From Bacteroidales bacterium (lineage in GTDB: Bacteria; Bacteroidota; Bacteroidia; Bacteroidales; UBA932), in contig JAGCWD010000067.1 of assembly GCA_017962025.1 (NCBI GenBank), positions 1 through 37,774 of the forward strand: 37,774 bases of DNA, given 5' to 3'. Position 1 is the stretch's first letter, and each line of letters opens with the position of its first letter. The translations under genes and the position numbers were made by a program. Below, one piece after another: positions 25,165 through 33,054 of the stretch. The notes under the pieces were generated by a model. The model was not told where the DNA came from, did no database searches, and worked only from the letters and a program-made list of their open reading frames with translations.

Positions 25165-26541
25165 TTACTGTTTAAGCCATTTCCAGAGGTCCTTGAATGT
25201 GGACTTCTTTCCGAACATAAGGATTCCGACCTTATAAATCTTCGCCGACACCCATGCACAGGCTAGGAACGTGAAGAACAGCAAAACGATTGAGAGGATC
25301 AACTGCCACATCGGTACCCCGTAAGGGATCCTGGCCAGCATTACAATGGGAGAGGTAAAAGGAATCATCGAAGCCCACACCACAACGTTGCTGTCCGGAT
25401 TCTGGAATGCCATCAGGATGATCAAGTAGGCAATCATCAGTGGAATCGTTATCGGCAACTGCAACTGTTGAGTGTCTTCCACACTTTCAACCGCAGATCC
25501 AACGGCTGCGTAGAGAGATGCATAGAGAAGATACCCCAATATAAAATAAATCAGGAACGATACGATCAGCTTCACCCAAGGGATGTTTGCAAGAGTTGCC
25601 ATGACAGTCTGAAGCTCACTGGGGGCACCGGGTTCAACGGAACCAGATTCTACCGGAATAGTCATGTTCCCCAAGTCAGGATTAATCCCCATTGTAGCCT
25701 GGGTCATCATCTCAGGATTGGCAGAGAAGCTTTTGAGCATGTCCTTACCCATGAACAGGCTGGCTCCAGAAACGAGCACGACCGTCAATACAATCCACAG
25801 AAGGAACTGTGTCAGGGCTACAAGGGCGACACCTATGATTTTTCCGAACATCAAGTCAACTGCCTTGACGGAAGAAATCAGGACTTCAACCACCCTGCTG
25901 GACTTTTCTTCGATAACGCTGGACATCACCTGGCCGCCGAACATCATGATGAACATCCAGATAACGATTCCCAGCAGCATGGACACTATCATGTAGATTC
26001 CAGACTCGGAGATGCTCTCTTTACCGGAATCATCGAGGGTGTACTCCGTTACCTTCACGTTGGACTTGACGTCCTCCATGATCTGTGTGAGATTCTCGAT
26101 TCCATACTGCCGTACCCTGTACTCCTCGATAGCATCATCCACCTTGTTGCCAAGGTTGCCTGTGAATTCTATTCCAAGCGGATCCTTTGAGTATGCCTGT
26201 ACGGAGACCGTTTTCTTCACTGTGTCCAGAGGTGATATGACCACCAGGACATCCTTTTCGAAATCCTTCAGATGAGGCTTGATAGTCTCAGGATCCTCGG
26301 TCGAGAAATCAGTGTATGTAACCCTTTCGTTACTCTGGAGATACGGCATCACAATGCCGGACTGGTCCACTACGGCCACATCCTGGATTCTCTCCTTCGT
26401 ACTGCCCATGATGTAGAAAATGACAACCATCATGGCGGCAAAGAGGATAGGAACCACGAAAGTGGTCACAAGGAAGGACTTTTTCTTAACACGGGTCAAG
26501 TACTCGCGCGAGATGACTGTCTTGATTATCCTTAAATTCAT
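25165..26541 (-). CDS. ABC transporter permease, NatB-like (ABC-2 type)
   Basis: A 458-residue inner-membrane protein. One helix at about residues 24-50 (F-L-V-T-T-F-V-V-P-I-L-F), a large extracytoplasmic domain (about 50-180) and five more helices toward the C-terminus form the ABC2_membrane_3 layout seen in NatB. The motif V-I-E-E-K-S-S-R-V-V-E-V-L, after the second helix, is the coupling helix for the ATPase. Export of Na+ or another small substrate is possible but not shown. It starts 2 nt after the ATPase gene. Confidence 0.88.
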   Translation of the reverse strand: MNLRIIKTVISREYLTRVKKKSFLVTTFVVPILFAAMMVVIFYIMGSTKERIQDVAVVDQSGIVMPYLQSNERVTYTDFSTEDPETIKPHLKDFEKDVLVVISPLDTVKKTVSVQAYSKDPLGIEFTGNLGNKVDDAIEEYRVRQYGIENLTQIMEDVKSNVKVTEYTLDDSGKESISESGIYMIVSMLLGIVIWMFIMMFGGQVMSSVIEEKSSRVVEVLISSVKAVDLMFGKIIGVALVALTQFLLWIVLTVVLVSGASLFMGKDMLKSFSANPEMMTQATMGINPDLGNMTIPVESGSVEPGAPSELQTVMATLANIPWVKLIVSFLIYFILGYLLYASLYAAVGSAVESVEDTQQLQLPITIPLMIAYLIILMAFQNPDSNVVVWASMIPFTSPIVMLARIPYGVPMWQLILSIVLLFFTFLACAWVSAKIYKVGILMFGKKSTFKDLWKWLKQ

Positions 26542-26543
26542 GG

Positions 26544-27461
26544 TTAAGCCTCCTCTTGTGTTACAAGTTTGATGAAAATATCGTTCATTCTGGGAATGAG
26601 CTCCTTAAATGAATTGACCGTTATTCCGGACCCAAGCAAGGATGAAAGTACACTGTTGGATGAAACTCCTTCCTCAAGGGTCAGGACCGCAGTATGTCGT
26701 CCGGCATTGTCAACGTCGGACAGGACGCTGAACAATCCTTCGGCATCGGAAAGCTTGCATTCTCCTGTGTAAATGAGCTCGATGTTGTTGTTGCCATGCT
26801 CCCTGCGGATCCTGTCAACCTCACCGGTAATGACAAGGTGAGATTTGTTTATCAGGGCGATCTTGTCACAGAGTTCCTCAACTGACTCCATGTTATGGGT
26901 CGAGAGGATGATTGTAGCACCTTCATCCTTGAGCCTGAGGATCTCCTTGCGGATGAGCTCTGCATTGACGGGATCGAATCCGGAGAAAGGCTCATCAAGG
27001 ATCATAAGAGATGGTTTGTGGACAACCGTTGTGATGAACTGAAGTTTCTGGGCCATTCCCTTGGACAGCTCTTCGACCTTCTTCTTCCACCAGTCCTGGA
27101 TGCCGAAGCGGACGAACCATTGCTTCAGTTCACGACGGGCATCGGAAGCACTCAAGCCTTTAAGCTGTGCGAGATACATGGCCTGGTCTCCAACTTCCAT
27201 CTTCCTGTACAATCCCCTCTCCTCAGGAAGATAACCAATCTTTTCAACATCATCCTGAGTGATCGGATGACCGTCGAAGACAACTTCACCTCCATTGGGG
27301 ATGGTGATCCTGTTGATAATCCTGATCAGGGTGGTCTTCCCTGCTCCGTTCGGTCCCAGAAGGCCGAAGATCTGTCCCTTCGGAATATCCACCGAAACAT
27401 TGTCCAAGGCGACCTTCTCCCCGAATCGTTTGCAGATACCTTTACACTCTATTAGTCCCAT
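26544..27461 (-). CDS. ABC transporter ATP-binding protein, NatA-like
   Basis: A 305-residue cytoplasmic ATPase that should power the adjacent NatB-like permease. Walker A is GPNGAGKTT (about residues 36-44), the signature is E-L-S-K-G-M-A-Q-K-L (about 128-137), Walker B is MILDEPFSG and the H-loop is S-T-H-N-M. The C-terminal 80 residues form an extra domain of the kind seen in ABC-2 exporters (DUF4162-like). It is the first gene of the five-gene unit down to the GH2 gene; a good promoter lies at 27480-27510. Confidence 0.93.
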   Translation of the reverse strand: MGLIECKGICKRFGEKVALDNVSVDIPKGQIFGLLGPNGAGKTTLIRIINRITIPNGGEVVFDGHPITQDDVEKIGYLPEERGLYRKMEVGDQAMYLAQLKGLSASDARRELKQWFVRFGIQDWWKKKVEELSKGMAQKLQFITTVVHKPSLMILDEPFSGFDPVNAELIRKEILRLKDEGATIILSTHNMESVEELCDKIALINKSHLVITGEVDRIRREHGNNNIELIYTGECKLSDAEGLFSVLSDVDNAGRHTAVLTLEEGVSSNSVLSSLLGSGITVNSFKELIPRMNDIFIKLVTQEEA

Positions 27462-27479
27462 ATTTATTTAGTGTTTTTG

Positions 27480-27510
27480 CAAATCTAGTAATTAATTAAT
27501 GTTTTACAAT
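27480..27510 (-). promoter_or_regulatory. Promoter of the ABC-nucleotidase-GH2 unit (TTG - 19 nt - TAGATTTG)
   Basis: On the minus strand ATTG (27510-27507) is separated by 19 nt from TAGATTTG (27487-27480). It stands 18 nt before the ATPase ATG in an AT-rich gap of about 65 bp, so it should start the five-gene transcript. Confidence 0.6.
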
Positions 27511-27526
27511 AATTTTTATAAAAAAT

Positions 27527-28570
27527 TTATAAATTCAGCAATTTTACCACCAACTCGACCAAAAGGTCGCACGGAGTTGATTCTCCAACATCTCCTCCCT
27601 TCCCTTTGTAGTCATAGTCACAGAGGAGGGAAATAGCATCCATAGCCTTGCGAACCGGATAGTTGGAAACCGCGACATCATATTCCTTCCAGAAGAAGGG
27701 ATTGACTCCCTGAAGAGCTGCTGCGACTTCCGTCTTCTCAGGATAACGGTTCTTCTCCTTAAGTGCGCCATATCTAAGGATCCTGACGAAATGGGTAAAC
27801 AGGGCACTTACAGCCATGGGCATGGCGAAACGGGGCGACTCACCGATCCGGAGGGCTATCCTCAAGGCCTTCTGGGAGTTACGGAATGAAATCTCCTTGG
27901 TAAGTTCGAAAATGCTGTACTCCCTGCTGATTCCGACGTTCTTCTCGATGACATCTGCCTTGATACGGGTCTCTCCCTCAGGAAGATTCTTCAGGAGTTT
28001 CTCGGTCTCGACAACGATCTTGCTCATGTCTGTGCCAGAGTACTCTGCCATAAGGGCAGCAGCGTCCGGATCTATGGAAAGTCCCCTGGAGGAATAGTAT
28101 TGGCTGATCCACGCCGCCATCTCATAGTCTCTCAAAGCATTGGACTCAACGACTACTCCGTTCTTCAGGCATTGCTTGTAGAGTGATTTGCGCTTGTCAG
28201 CCGAAGAACCTCTCAAAAGAAGCACGAGGACCGTAGAGTCCAGCGGATTCTCGCAGTACACGGCCATTTGTTCGAGATCCTTCATGGCCTGGGCATCCTT
28301 GACCACAACCAGTTGGCGCTCTGCCATCATGGGGAAGCGCCTGGCTGCAGTGATCACAGTCTCAGCATCCACATCCGCGCCATAACAGATTGTTTCATTG
28401 AAATCCCTTGAGAACTCATCCAGGGAATGCTCGATAATGGCGTTGCAAACCAGGTCGAGATAGTAAGGTTCATCCCCCATCAGAAGATAGACTGGGGAGA
28501 ACTCGCCTGCCTGGATCTTTGCCAGAAGCCCGCTGCACTGAGCGGCGACATTTATCGAACTCTTGGCCAT
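27527..28570 (-). CDS. holA: DNA polymerase III subunit delta
   Basis: A 347-residue protein of the clamp-loader delta family. The N-terminus has P-V-Y-L-L-M-G-D-E-P-Y-Y-L-D (compare F-L-G-E-E-x-Y-L), and the middle has the L-V-V-V-K-D-A and P-E-G-E-T-R segments. The C-terminal helical domain contains the F-R-N-S-Q-K-A-L and L-R-Y-G-A-L segments. It lacks P-loop ATP-binding residues, as expected for delta. It opens the beta clamp during DNA replication. The ATG at 28570 is preferred over the in-frame extension to 28579 because the -7 box (28577-28584) ends 6 nt before it. It is a single-gene transcript between the hpf terminator and the natA promoter. Confidence 0.9.
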   Translation of the reverse strand: MAKSSINVAAQCSGLLAKIQAGEFSPVYLLMGDEPYYLDLVCNAIIEHSLDEFSRDFNETICYGADVDAETVITAARRFPMMAERQLVVVKDAQAMKDLEQMAVYCENPLDSTVLVLLLRGSSADKRKSLYKQCLKNGVVVESNALRDYEMAAWISQYYSSRGLSIDPDAAALMAEYSGTDMSKIVVETEKLLKNLPEGETRIKADVIEKNVGISREYSIFELTKEISFRNSQKALRIALRIGESPRFAMPMAVSALFTHFVRILRYGALKEKNRYPEKTEVAAALQGVNPFFWKEYDVAVSNYPVRKAMDAISLLCDYDYKGKGGDVGESTPCDLLVELVVKLLNL

Positions 28571-28576
28571 AATAAA

Positions 28577-28584
28577 CAAAGATA
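28577..28584 (-). promoter_or_regulatory. -7 box for holA, 6 nt from the start codon
   Basis: TATCTTTG on the minus strand, followed by 6 nt and the holA ATG. This predicts a leaderless or nearly leaderless mRNA, as at mnmA and tcdA. No clear -33 element. Confidence 0.45.
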
Positions 28585-28618
28585 GACATTATTATTTGTT
28601 TTTCCCTTCACCAGGACG

Positions 28619-28653
28619 AAAAAGGCAGGCCCTGTCAGATGACGGGCCTGCCC
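28619..28653 (-). terminator. Rho-independent terminator after hpf
   Basis: Minus-strand GGCAGGCCC (28652-28644) and GGGCCTGCC (28632-28624) form a perfect 9-bp GC-rich stem with an 11-nt loop, followed by TTTTT (28623-28619). It ends the tcdA-to-hpf operon and separates it from holA. Confidence 0.9.
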
Positions 28654-28673
28654 TGATGATTCTTTACAGAATC

Positions 28674-28967
28674 TTATGCTTCAAATTTCTTTTCCTTGGT
28701 CCTTACGATCTTTTCTTTCATCAGATCGGTTGCAATTGTGACAGCATCCTCAAACGTAGCTGCGCTCCTCTCGATCAGGAGGTCCTGACCGTAAGCCCTT
28801 GTCTGGATCTTTACTTCCTTGTTGTCAGGCTCATTGAGCAAAGATAAAGTGACATCCACCTCATCGAGATGGTCACAGAACCTGGAAAGCTTCGAGACTT
28901 TCTTCTCTACGTAGTCGAGCAGTTTCTGATCTGCATCGAACTTCAGGGATTTTACTCTAATCTCCAT
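28674..28967 (-). CDS. hpf: Short ribosome hibernation promoting factor (HPF/RaiA family)
   Basis: A 97-residue protein of the S30AE/RaiA family, starting M-E-I-R-V-K-S-L-K-F. It has the fold pattern L-L-D-Y-V-E-K-K-V-S-K-L, then V-D-V-T-L-S-L-L, then E-D-A-V-T-I-A-T-D. It is the short form, without the C-terminal dimerisation domain of long HPF. It binds the 30S decoding site in stationary phase. A strong GGAGG lies 6 nt before the ATG within the xerC coding region, unusual in this lineage, and the start overlaps xerC by 11 nt, which suggests coupled translation. Transcription ends at the strong terminator 28619-28653. Confidence 0.92.
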   Translation of the reverse strand: MEIRVKSLKFDADQKLLDYVEKKVSKLSRFCDHLDEVDVTLSLLNEPDNKEVKIQTRAYGQDLLIERSAATFEDAVTIATDLMKEKIVRTKEKKFEA

Positions 28968-29919
28968 TTTTACCTCCGCTTTTTGCCCTGGGATGGGCGT
29001 TAACATAAACTTTTTTCAGTTTCTCGACAGAATTGTGCGTATAGACCTGCGTCGCGGCAAGCGAAGAATGACCCAGCAGTTCCTTGATCGAGTTGAGGTC
29101 TGCCCCTTCATTCAGAAGTTCGGTGGCCAGGGAATGCCTCAAGACATGTGGGGATTTCCTCCCCGTGATACTGCCGATCTGTCCGAGTTCGCTCTTGATC
29201 GCCCTGTCAACCAGCATGGGATAGAGTTTTTCTCCCTTTACAGTTACCAGGAGGGGATCGGACGAAGCCCGTTCGCAGCCTTCCATCGTTTCTACCGATT
29301 GTAAATATAACGAAATTTCCTCACAAAGAGAAGGGACCAGGGGAATTTCTCTCATCTTGTCACCCTTTCCCCTTACTTTCATGGCCCTACGGGACAGGTC
29401 CACGTTCCCGATGGTCAGGCCTATAAGCTCTGAACGACGTATCCCCGTCGAATATAGTATCGAGACTATCAGTCTGGAAAGCCTTTGGGAATATATGCTT
29501 TTAGAAAGGGGATCTCCTCCCCTGATCAGTTCGAGGTTTTCCTTCGAGGCCTCATGTTCGGAATTGTCAAAATACTCCTCCATCGATTCGTCCCTATAGA
29601 AAGAAGGCAGGCGCTTCTCCATCTTGGGCCGCGTGACGAGCCTCACAGGATTGGAATCAAGACGGCCGTCTTTCATCAGGAAACGGCAGAAACCAGACAG
29701 TACGCTCAGGTGAAGGTTAACCGTCCTGGGATCCAGTTTCCGGGAATCCATCAGATAGACTTCATAGCTACGTACAATCTGAGGTGTGAGAGAACCGGGC
29801 AAGTCCCCTGAAACAAAAGAGGAATAATCCTCCAGGATACCGGCATAGATGGTCGCTGTTCTGGGGGAATACCTCCTTATCGAGGTTACATAGTTGAGAT
29901 ATTCATCGATTACTTGCAT
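28957..29919 (-). CDS. xerC: Tyrosine recombinase XerC
   Basis: A 320-residue recombinase. The SAM-like N-terminal DNA-binding domain spans about 1-90 and the catalytic domain about 105-305. The catalytic residues are visible: R161 in S-T-G-I-R-R-S-E-L, a Lys in R-G-K-G-D-K (about 184-188), H258 and R261 in P-H-V-L-R-H, H284 in L-L-G-H-S-S and Y293 in Q-V-Y-T-H. It resolves chromosome dimers at dif. The gene lies in a housekeeping operon with no mobile-element neighbours, so it is read as the chromosomal Xer protein and not as an element integrase. It overlaps cca by 10 nt and hpf by 11 nt. Confidence 0.92.
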   Translation of the reverse strand: MQVIDEYLNYVTSIRRYSPRTATIYAGILEDYSSFVSGDLPGSLTPQIVRSYEVYLMDSRKLDPRTVNLHLSVLSGFCRFLMKDGRLDSNPVRLVTRPKMEKRLPSFYRDESMEEYFDNSEHEASKENLELIRGGDPLSKSIYSQRLSRLIVSILYSTGIRRSELIGLTIGNVDLSRRAMKVRGKGDKMREIPLVPSLCEEISLYLQSVETMEGCERASSDPLLVTVKGEKLYPMLVDRAIKSELGQIGSITGRKSPHVLRHSLATELLNEGADLNSIKELLGHSSLAATQVYTHNSVEKLKKVYVNAHPRAKSGGKNGD

Positions 29920-31370
29920 TCCACAAGTCCCATCTCTGAGGCCTTCTGCCTCATCAACTTGTCTGCCTCTTCAAAATTATTGCCGATAACCCCGTCGAGG
30001 ACGGCATTCTTGACATATTCTTTGATAATTCCTATTTCCTTGCAGGGCGGAATTCCATATACCTCCATCACGTATTCCCCTGTAATTGGATTCTTCCAGT
30101 TCCGGATGGCATCCTTCTCCTCAACCTCGACGAGTTTCTTTTTTACCAGTTCGAAATTATCCTTGATCCTTGCAACTTTGACCGGATTCTTTGAAGTGAT
30201 ATCGGCGTTGCAGAGGAGCATCAGGTCATCAATCTCATCACCGGCATCGAAAAGGAGACGGCGTACAGCGGAATCAGTTACCTCGTCATCCACCAAGGCT
30301 ATTGGACGGTGATGGAGGGAGACCAGTTTCTGGACATACTTCATCTTCTCATTCTGGGGCATTTTCAGCCTGGTGAATATCTTCGGAACCATCTTTCCTC
30401 CCACGACCTCATGACCATGGAAGGTCCATCCCACGGATGGATCAAAGCGCTTGCTGACAGGTTTCCCGATGTCATGGAGAAGTGCGGCCCAGCGGAGCCA
30501 AACATTGGGCTCGGCGGCATCGGCGGCGGCGACATTGTCAACAACCTGCAAGGTATGTGAGAATATCTCCTTGTGCCCTTTCCCGTCAACCGTCTCTATA
30601 CCCTTCAGTTTCTGTAATTCCGGAAGGATATATTCAAGAAGGCCTGTCTCGTCCATGAGTCGGAAACCCATGGAGGGTCTGGGGCAGATAAGGATCTTGT
30701 TCAGTTCCTCCACTATCCTTTCCTTGGAGAGGATGGCCATGCGGTCCTTCATCGCCTTCATTGCCCTAATTGAGTCGGGCACAATGGTAAATTCAAGTTC
30801 TGGAGTGCTGAGTTTCGTAGCAAAACGAATGGCACGAAGCATCCTTAAAGGGTCGTCGCTGTAAGTCTGTTCGGGCTCCAGAGGAGTCCTGATTATCCCG
30901 GCGGCAAGGTCCCTGATTCCGCCGAAAGGGTCAACCAAAGCTCCGAAATCCTCCTTCTGGAGACTGAAAGCCATCGCATTGATCGTAAAATCCCTCCTCA
31001 TCTGGTCCTCTTCCAGGGTACCGTCTTCTACGATCGGTTTACGTGAATCGTGCCTGTAGGACTCTTTCCTTGCTCCCACGAATTCTATCTCAGCACCATG
31101 CCATTTGAGCATCGCCGTGCCGAAGGTCTTGAACACGGACACATTGCAATGACGGCGTTCCGAGCCTTCGATTTCTGCAGCCACAGCCTGGGCGAGATCG
31201 ATTCCGCTCCCCTCTACTACAATATCAATGTCGTCATTCTTCCTTCCCAGGAAACAATCACGCACATAGCCTCCTATCACGAAAGCCCTCACCCCGGTCT
31301 TTTCTGCGACCCGGGAGACTATCCCGAAGATCGGGCTGTCAAGGAATCCTTCTGTTATCGTAGAACCCAT
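29910..31370 (-). CDS. cca: CCA-adding tRNA nucleotidyltransferase with HD domain
   Basis: A 486-residue class II nucleotidyltransferase. The head domain has V-I-G-G-Y-V-R-D followed by D-D-I-D-I-V-V (metal-binding DxD) and R-R-D-F-T-I-N-A-M-A-F. The A/C-discriminating region with E-R-I-V-E-E-L follows, then an HD phosphohydrolase domain with L-L-H-D-I-G-K-P and H-G-H-E-V-V-G. It adds or repairs the 3' CCA of tRNAs. The tmRNA gene of this window does not encode its own CCA, so it depends on this activity. It starts 4 nt after the HSDR_N gene and overlaps xerC by 10 nt. Confidence 0.92.
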   Translation of the reverse strand: MGSTITEGFLDSPIFGIVSRVAEKTGVRAFVIGGYVRDCFLGRKNDDIDIVVEGSGIDLAQAVAAEIEGSERRHCNVSVFKTFGTAMLKWHGAEIEFVGARKESYRHDSRKPIVEDGTLEEDQMRRDFTINAMAFSLQKEDFGALVDPFGGIRDLAAGIIRTPLEPEQTYSDDPLRMLRAIRFATKLSTPELEFTIVPDSIRAMKAMKDRMAILSKERIVEELNKILICPRPSMGFRLMDETGLLEYILPELQKLKGIETVDGKGHKEIFSHTLQVVDNVAAADAAEPNVWLRWAALLHDIGKPVSKRFDPSVGWTFHGHEVVGGKMVPKIFTRLKMPQNEKMKYVQKLVSLHHRPIALVDDEVTDSAVRRLLFDAGDEIDDLMLLCNADITSKNPVKVARIKDNFELVKKKLVEVEEKDAIRNWKNPITGEYVMEVYGIPPCKEIGIIKEYVKNAVLDGVIGNNFEEADKLMRQKASEMGLVECK

Positions 31371-31374
31371 AATC

Positions 31375-31779
31375 CTATTCCTGCATAGCCTCCCAATCAG
31401 GGAAGGATTTCATCTGTTCAAATGGTAAGGCCTCGTCCCCAGTACTTTTGAAACCGAATGTCCTGGTCCCATTGGTGACTACGACATACTCGGCCCCAAG
31501 GACCAGATTGTACTTCAAGGCCTGTTCCAGCACTTCCCGACTGATTTCAACTTCTTCCCTCTTGCACTCAACTACCATGAGCGGTGACGTATCCCTTCCA
31601 TAAACAAGGATGTCGGCCCTGAAAGGCTTCTGGCCGAACCTGAGGGACACCTCGCTCATCATCATGTGTTCAGGAACCTTCAGGGAATCCCTAAGCACAC
31701 TGATGAACCACTGGCGCACCTTTTCCTCGGGCGTCAGAGGCACCATCTTCTTCCTGAGCGGGTCCCAGACCTGGTTCAT
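31375..31779 (-). CDS. Small HSDR_N-domain protein (type I restriction R-subunit N-terminal fold)
   Basis: A 134-residue protein matching the stand-alone HSDR_N domain family of Bacteroidota. The PD-(D/E)xK-like motif is present: R-A-D-I-L-V-Y with D, then M-V-V-E-C-K-R with E-x-K, and a downstream Q-A-L-K-Y-N segment. It lacks the helicase and specificity partners of restriction systems. Its constant position in an RNA-processing operon (tcdA overlap 4 nt, cca 4 nt downstream) suggests a housekeeping role, which is unknown. Nuclease activity is possible from the motif but not shown. Confidence 0.8.
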   Translation of the reverse strand: MNQVWDPLRKKMVPLTPEEKVRQWFISVLRDSLKVPEHMMMSEVSLRFGQKPFRADILVYGRDTSPLMVVECKREEVEISREVLEQALKYNLVLGAEYVVVTNGTRTFGFKSTGDEALPFEQMKSFPDWEAMQE

Positions 31780-32522
31780 TTTACAATAGTACTATAAATG
31801 TCTTCTATGACGAGGCCGGCAAGGGTCATGCCGAAAATGGACGTGACATGTGCTGTCGTTCCGTTTACCACAGCCTTCCTGGAATCTGCTTCTTTCCCTT
31901 GAAGTGACGGGTCTCCCCTGTTGGGCAGGACCTCATCGCCATACACACATAGGAAATCCTTCGAAGGAAAGGTCTTCTCCCTTCTCATCTTCTTGCGGAT
32001 AGCAGCTCCCAGGGGGCATCCCCTCACCTGCCAGAACTTGTCCACCTTCACCTTTGTCGGATCGACCTTAAGGGCAGCTCCCATTGAACTGAACAACTTG
32101 GCCTTGCTTCCAGACGCTGTCAGAAGGAGGAGGATCTTGTCCTTCAGGGAATCCACGGCATCGATGACATAGTCATAGGAGTCAAAATCGAACTCCTCGA
32201 GCGTCTCCTCATTGAAAGCCTTGTGGAGGGCCTCGATGCGGGCTTCCGGATTGATCTCAAGAAGGCGCTCCTTCAGAGCCTCCACCTTTACCCGGCCAAC
32301 CGTAGAGGACGTGGCCATCAGCTGACGGTTGACATTTGTAACTCCCACCACGTCAGAGTCAACAATGGTAATGTCACTTATCCCACTGCGAACCAGACCT
32401 TCGACACACCAGCTTCCCACACCACCGACACCAAAGACAATCACTCTCTTTTGAGAGAGTGCCTCCATGACGTCAGGGCCAAGCAGAAGCTCTGTCCTGT
32501 TGAATATGTCTTTTGAAGCCAT
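31776..32522 (-). CDS. tcdA: tRNA threonylcarbamoyladenosine dehydratase (TcdA/CsdL, ThiF family)
   Basis: A 248-residue E1-like adenylating enzyme that cyclises t6A37 to ct6A37 in ANN-decoding tRNAs. The nucleotide-binding motif is GVGGVGSW (about residues 31-38), followed by D-S-D-V-V-G-V-T-N-V-N-R-Q, typical of ThiF proteins. The later motifs S-M-G-A-A-L-K-V-D-P-T-K-V and C-P-L-G-A-A-I-R-K separate TcdA from ThiF and MoeB, and no zinc Cys clusters are present. It heads the five-gene unit tcdA, HSDR_N, cca, xerC, hpf. A TAAATTTG box ends 5 nt from the ATG. It is divergent from ssrA. Confidence 0.92.
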   Translation of the reverse strand: MASKDIFNRTELLLGPDVMEALSQKRVIVFGVGGVGSWCVEGLVRSGISDITIVDSDVVGVTNVNRQLMATSSTVGRVKVEALKERLLEINPEARIEALHKAFNEETLEEFDFDSYDYVIDAVDSLKDKILLLLTASGSKAKLFSSMGAALKVDPTKVKVDKFWQVRGCPLGAAIRKKMRREKTFPSKDFLCVYGDEVLPNRGDPSLQGKEADSRKAVVNGTTAHVTSIFGMTLAGLVIEDIYSTIVK

Positions 32523-32527
32523 CTATG

Positions 32528-32535
32528 CAAATTTA
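32528..32535 (-). promoter_or_regulatory. -7 box for the tcdA operon, 5 nt from the start codon
   Basis: TAAATTTG on the minus strand, followed by five bases and the tcdA ATG at 32522. Transcription should begin about at the start codon, predicting a leaderless message. The divergent ssrA box lies only 14 bp away. Confidence 0.5.
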
Positions 32536-32548
32536 AATAAAATCGTCG

Positions 32549-32556
32549 TATATTTG
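32549..32556 (+). promoter_or_regulatory. -7 box for ssrA
   Basis: TATATTTG on the plus strand, ending 10 nt before the first base of the tmRNA. This is the same box and similar spacing as for the SRP RNA. No clear -33 element. Confidence 0.55.
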
Positions 32557-32566
32557 TCGCACTGCT

Positions 32567-32962
32567 GGGGATGTTCTGGTTTTGACAGCAATGATTCCGG
32601 GTGGTAAGCACGTCGGGCTTCTGAGAGATCTGCCCGCCAAACCGTTCTCTCGACAATTTAGTTGCCAATAACAACTACGCACTCGCTGCCTAATCGACCA
32701 AGTCGTTTAGCTTAATCCCGGCCGCCAAGGCTGCGGCCCGGACGAGTATCCTGCGGACTTTATGCCTTCTATGTTCCGAGTTCAGGGTATCATTCAAGAG
32801 GGACGCACCGGCTGACTCCTTTAAGGCCGGCCAAGATTCAAAGGATAAGCTTCGGCTGGCCCGCCTTCCGGCAGGCCGGAGACGACAACCAAAGGAAGGA
32901 TAAGCGTGTAGAAAGCTGCTGGGGACTTTGTTTGGACGGCGGTTCGACTCCGCCCATCTCCA
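32567..32962 (+). ncRNA. ssrA: Transfer-messenger RNA (tmRNA)
   Basis: tmRNA rescues stalled ribosomes and tags the unfinished peptide. The 5' end GGGGATG (32567-32573) pairs with CATCTCC at 32955-32961, with discriminator A at 32962. G-G-T-T-C-G-A-C-T-C-C forms the T-arm loop at 32941-32951. The tag reading frame at 32664-32690 gives ANNNYALAA with stop TAA at 32691-32693, close to tags known in Bacteroidota. The conserved TGGTTTTGACAG follows the 5' arm. The genome does not encode CCA after the discriminator (the next bases are CGA). Length is 396 nt without CCA. SmpB is not in the window. Confidence 0.95.
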
Positions 32963-32964
32963 CG

Positions 32965-33003
32965 AAAATCCATTCTAGAATGTCCTAGAATGGATTTTTC
33001 TAT
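32965..33003 (+). terminator. Terminator of ssrA, possibly bidirectional
   Basis: AAAATCCATTCTAG (32965-32978) and CTAGAATGGATTTT (32985-32998) form a perfect 14-bp stem around a 6-nt loop, followed by a T-rich tail. The opposite strand also reads a stem followed by TTTTCG, so it may end the RND transcript coming from the right. Confidence 0.85.
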
Positions 33004-33054
33004 TTTAATGTAACAAATTATGTGACAGATTACTCTAAAAACAAGCAGGAATCT

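Noticed and set aside
28957-29919. XerC-like recombinase as an integrase of a mobile element
   Set aside because: It lies in a tight housekeeping operon with cca and hpf, has the usual length of chromosomal Xer proteins, and no attachment repeats or element genes are near.
31375-31779. Remnant of a type I restriction system
   Set aside because: The frame is complete with tight operon spacing and there are no hsdM, hsdS or helicase fragments, so it fits the stand-alone family.
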